Below, piece after piece: positions 14,504-15,339 of a DNA stretch of 15,339 bases. Both the position numbers and the translations under genes were made by a program. Under the pieces are notes generated by a model, which did no database searches, had not been told where the DNA came from, and worked only from the letters and a program-made list of their open reading frames with translations. The stretch's first letter is position 1. Every line of letters starts with the position of its first letter. Origin of the DNA: Deltaproteobacteria bacterium (GTDB lineage: Bacteria > Desulfobacterota > GWC2-55-46 > DRQE01); contig DAOVKH010000008.1 of the NCBI GenBank assembly GCA_030631875.1, forward strand, positions 1 through 15,339, in the 5' to 3' direction.

Positions 14504-15339
14504 ATGTGCGGAATCTGCGGAAAAATAAACTTCACCGGCAAACCCGTCGAAGAAGGGCTCTTAAGGGCTATGGCTGAGACCCTCACCCACCGAGGCCCTG
14601 ACGACGAAGGCGTATACATAGGCGGTAGTGTCGGTCTCGGCCATAGACGTCTCTCAGTCATAGACCTGTCTAAAGCGGCTCACCAGCCCATGCCCAACGA
14701 GGATGAGACCTTATGGATAGTCTATAACGGTGAGGTCTATAACTTTGAAGAGCTGAAGGAGGAGCTTCTGGCAAAAGGGCACCGCTTTCGCTCGCACTCC
14801 GACACAGAGGTAATACTCCATCTATACGAAGAAGAAGGCGCAAAATCCGTCGAGCGTCTGCGAGGCATGTTCGCATTCGCCATATGGGATACAAAGAAGA
14901 AAGAGCTCTTCCTGGCAAGAGACCGCACAGGGCAAAAGCCTCTCTTCTATCGTATCGATGACAAGGATGAAACATTCCACTTCGCCTCAGAGATAAAGGC
15001 CATACTCAAAGACCCTACGGTTAAGGCTCGTCCCGACCTGACGGCGATAGATCACTATATGACATGGCAGTGCGTACCTGCTCCCTACTCAGCATTCGAG
15101 GGGATAGAGAAACTGCCTCCGGCGCACTACATGACCGTCAAGGACGGCAAGGCCACGCTCACACGTTACTGGAAGCTTAATTATACTCCAAAACTCGATA
15201 TGACAGAGAGTGAGATAAAGAGTAAGCTCGTATATGATATGAGGGAGGCCGTTAAATTACGCATGATAAGCGACGTTCCACTTGGCGCGTTCCTAAGCGG
15301 TGGTGTGGACTCAAGCGCTGTAGTCGCCTTAATGGCAGA
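14504..15339 (+). CDS. AsnB-like amidotransferase, second copy (3'-truncated by window edge)
   Basis: The first 278 codons of a second asparagine-synthetase-type protein; the frame is still open at the window end. The nucleophile C2 is in MCGICGKINF, HRGPDDEG follows, and the glutamine-site elements HRRLSVIDLS, YNGEVYNF and SHSDTEV are all present. The visible end contains the PP-loop LSGGVDSSAV, the standard form, unlike SGGMDSG in the copy at 3588. Starting ATG 14504 is preceded by AAGGA (14490-14494), nine bases upstream. The two copies share the family plan but clearly differ in sequence, so they are paralogues with possibly different substrates, not a recent duplication. Amidating a second uronic acid in the same glycan is a plausible role; ordinary asparagine synthesis is the alternative. 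Confidence 0.93.
   Translation, partial: MCGICGKINFTGKPVEEGLLRAMAETLTHRGPDDEGVYIGGSVGLGHRRLSVIDLSKAAHQPMPNEDETLWIVYNGEVYNFEELKEELLAKGHRFRSHSDTEVILHLYEEEGAKSVERLRGMFAFAIWDTKKKELFLARDRTGQKPLFYRIDDKDETFHFASEIKAILKDPTVKARPDLTAIDHYMTWQCVPAPYSAFEGIEKLPPAHYMTVKDGKATLTRYWKLNYTPKLDMTESEIKSKLVYDMREAVKLRMISDVPLGAFLSGGVDSSAVVALMA

Noticed and set aside
14670..14975. Minus-strand open frame of 101 codons opposite the second asnB
   Set aside because: It shadows a clear AsnB glutaminase domain; composition is arginine/leucine-rich as expected for an antisense reading.
1..15339. CRISPR array, tRNA, insertion sequence or defence system
   Set aside because: No regularly spaced repeats, cloverleaf sequence, transposase or defence-type domains were seen on reading both strands.

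Overview
The window is a densely packed, entirely plus-strand stretch of a surface-polysaccharide (O-antigen or capsule type) biosynthesis locus, cut at both ends by the window. It holds twelve complete genes, two genes truncated by the window edges, and one 35-codon gene remnant. The gene set (UDP-diacetamido-uronic acid enzymes, Wzx-type flippase, AsnB amidotransferases) suggests a Gram-negative bacterium, but nothing here names the organism. Isoleucine is often encoded by ATA, and base composition is uneven: sample lines near 1700 and 4400 are about 50-67% G+C, sample lines near 11350 and 12600 about 40-43% (hand counts of single 60-base lines, not a full calculation). No tRNA, rRNA, CRISPR array, transposase or insertion sequence was seen.

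Region 1 (1-2529) is a wbpB-wbpD-wbpE / wlbA-B-C type trio: Gfo/Idh/MocA oxidase, left-handed beta-helix N-acetyltransferase and PLP aminotransferase. In known systems this trio turns UDP-GlcNAcA into UDP-2,3-diacetamido-2,3-dideoxyglucuronic acid. The UDP-GlcNAc 6-dehydrogenase that would start the pathway, and any C2 epimerase, are not in the window.

Region 2 (2532-5462) holds a radical SAM/SPASM protein, a tiny in-frame remnant that looks like the two ends of a DegT-type aminotransferase fused together, and a full-length AsnB-like amidotransferase. With Region 1, the AsnB suggests that a uronic acid is converted to a uronamide.

Region 3 (5482-12890) is a run of modification genes: a methyltransferase, an extended SDR epimerase/dehydratase overlapping a polysaccharide-deacetylase-like gene, a B12-binding radical SAM enzyme, a second methyltransferase, a sulfotransferase, and a large polytopic membrane protein resembling GT-C glycosyltransferases. 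This block looks A+T-richer than Region 1.

Region 4 (12982-15339) has a Wzx-type flippase and the first 278 codons of a second AsnB-like amidotransferase. Most genes overlap or lie within about 20 bases of each other, so a long operon is likely. The two larger gaps (6544-6655 and 12891-12981) are the best places for internal promoters or module joints. The inferred product is a heavily decorated glycan: N-acetylated and amidated amino-uronic acid, methylated, possibly sulfated and deacetylated, exported by a flippase. I see no clear new defence or mobile system; the most unusual features are the density of tailoring enzymes and the aminotransferase remnant.
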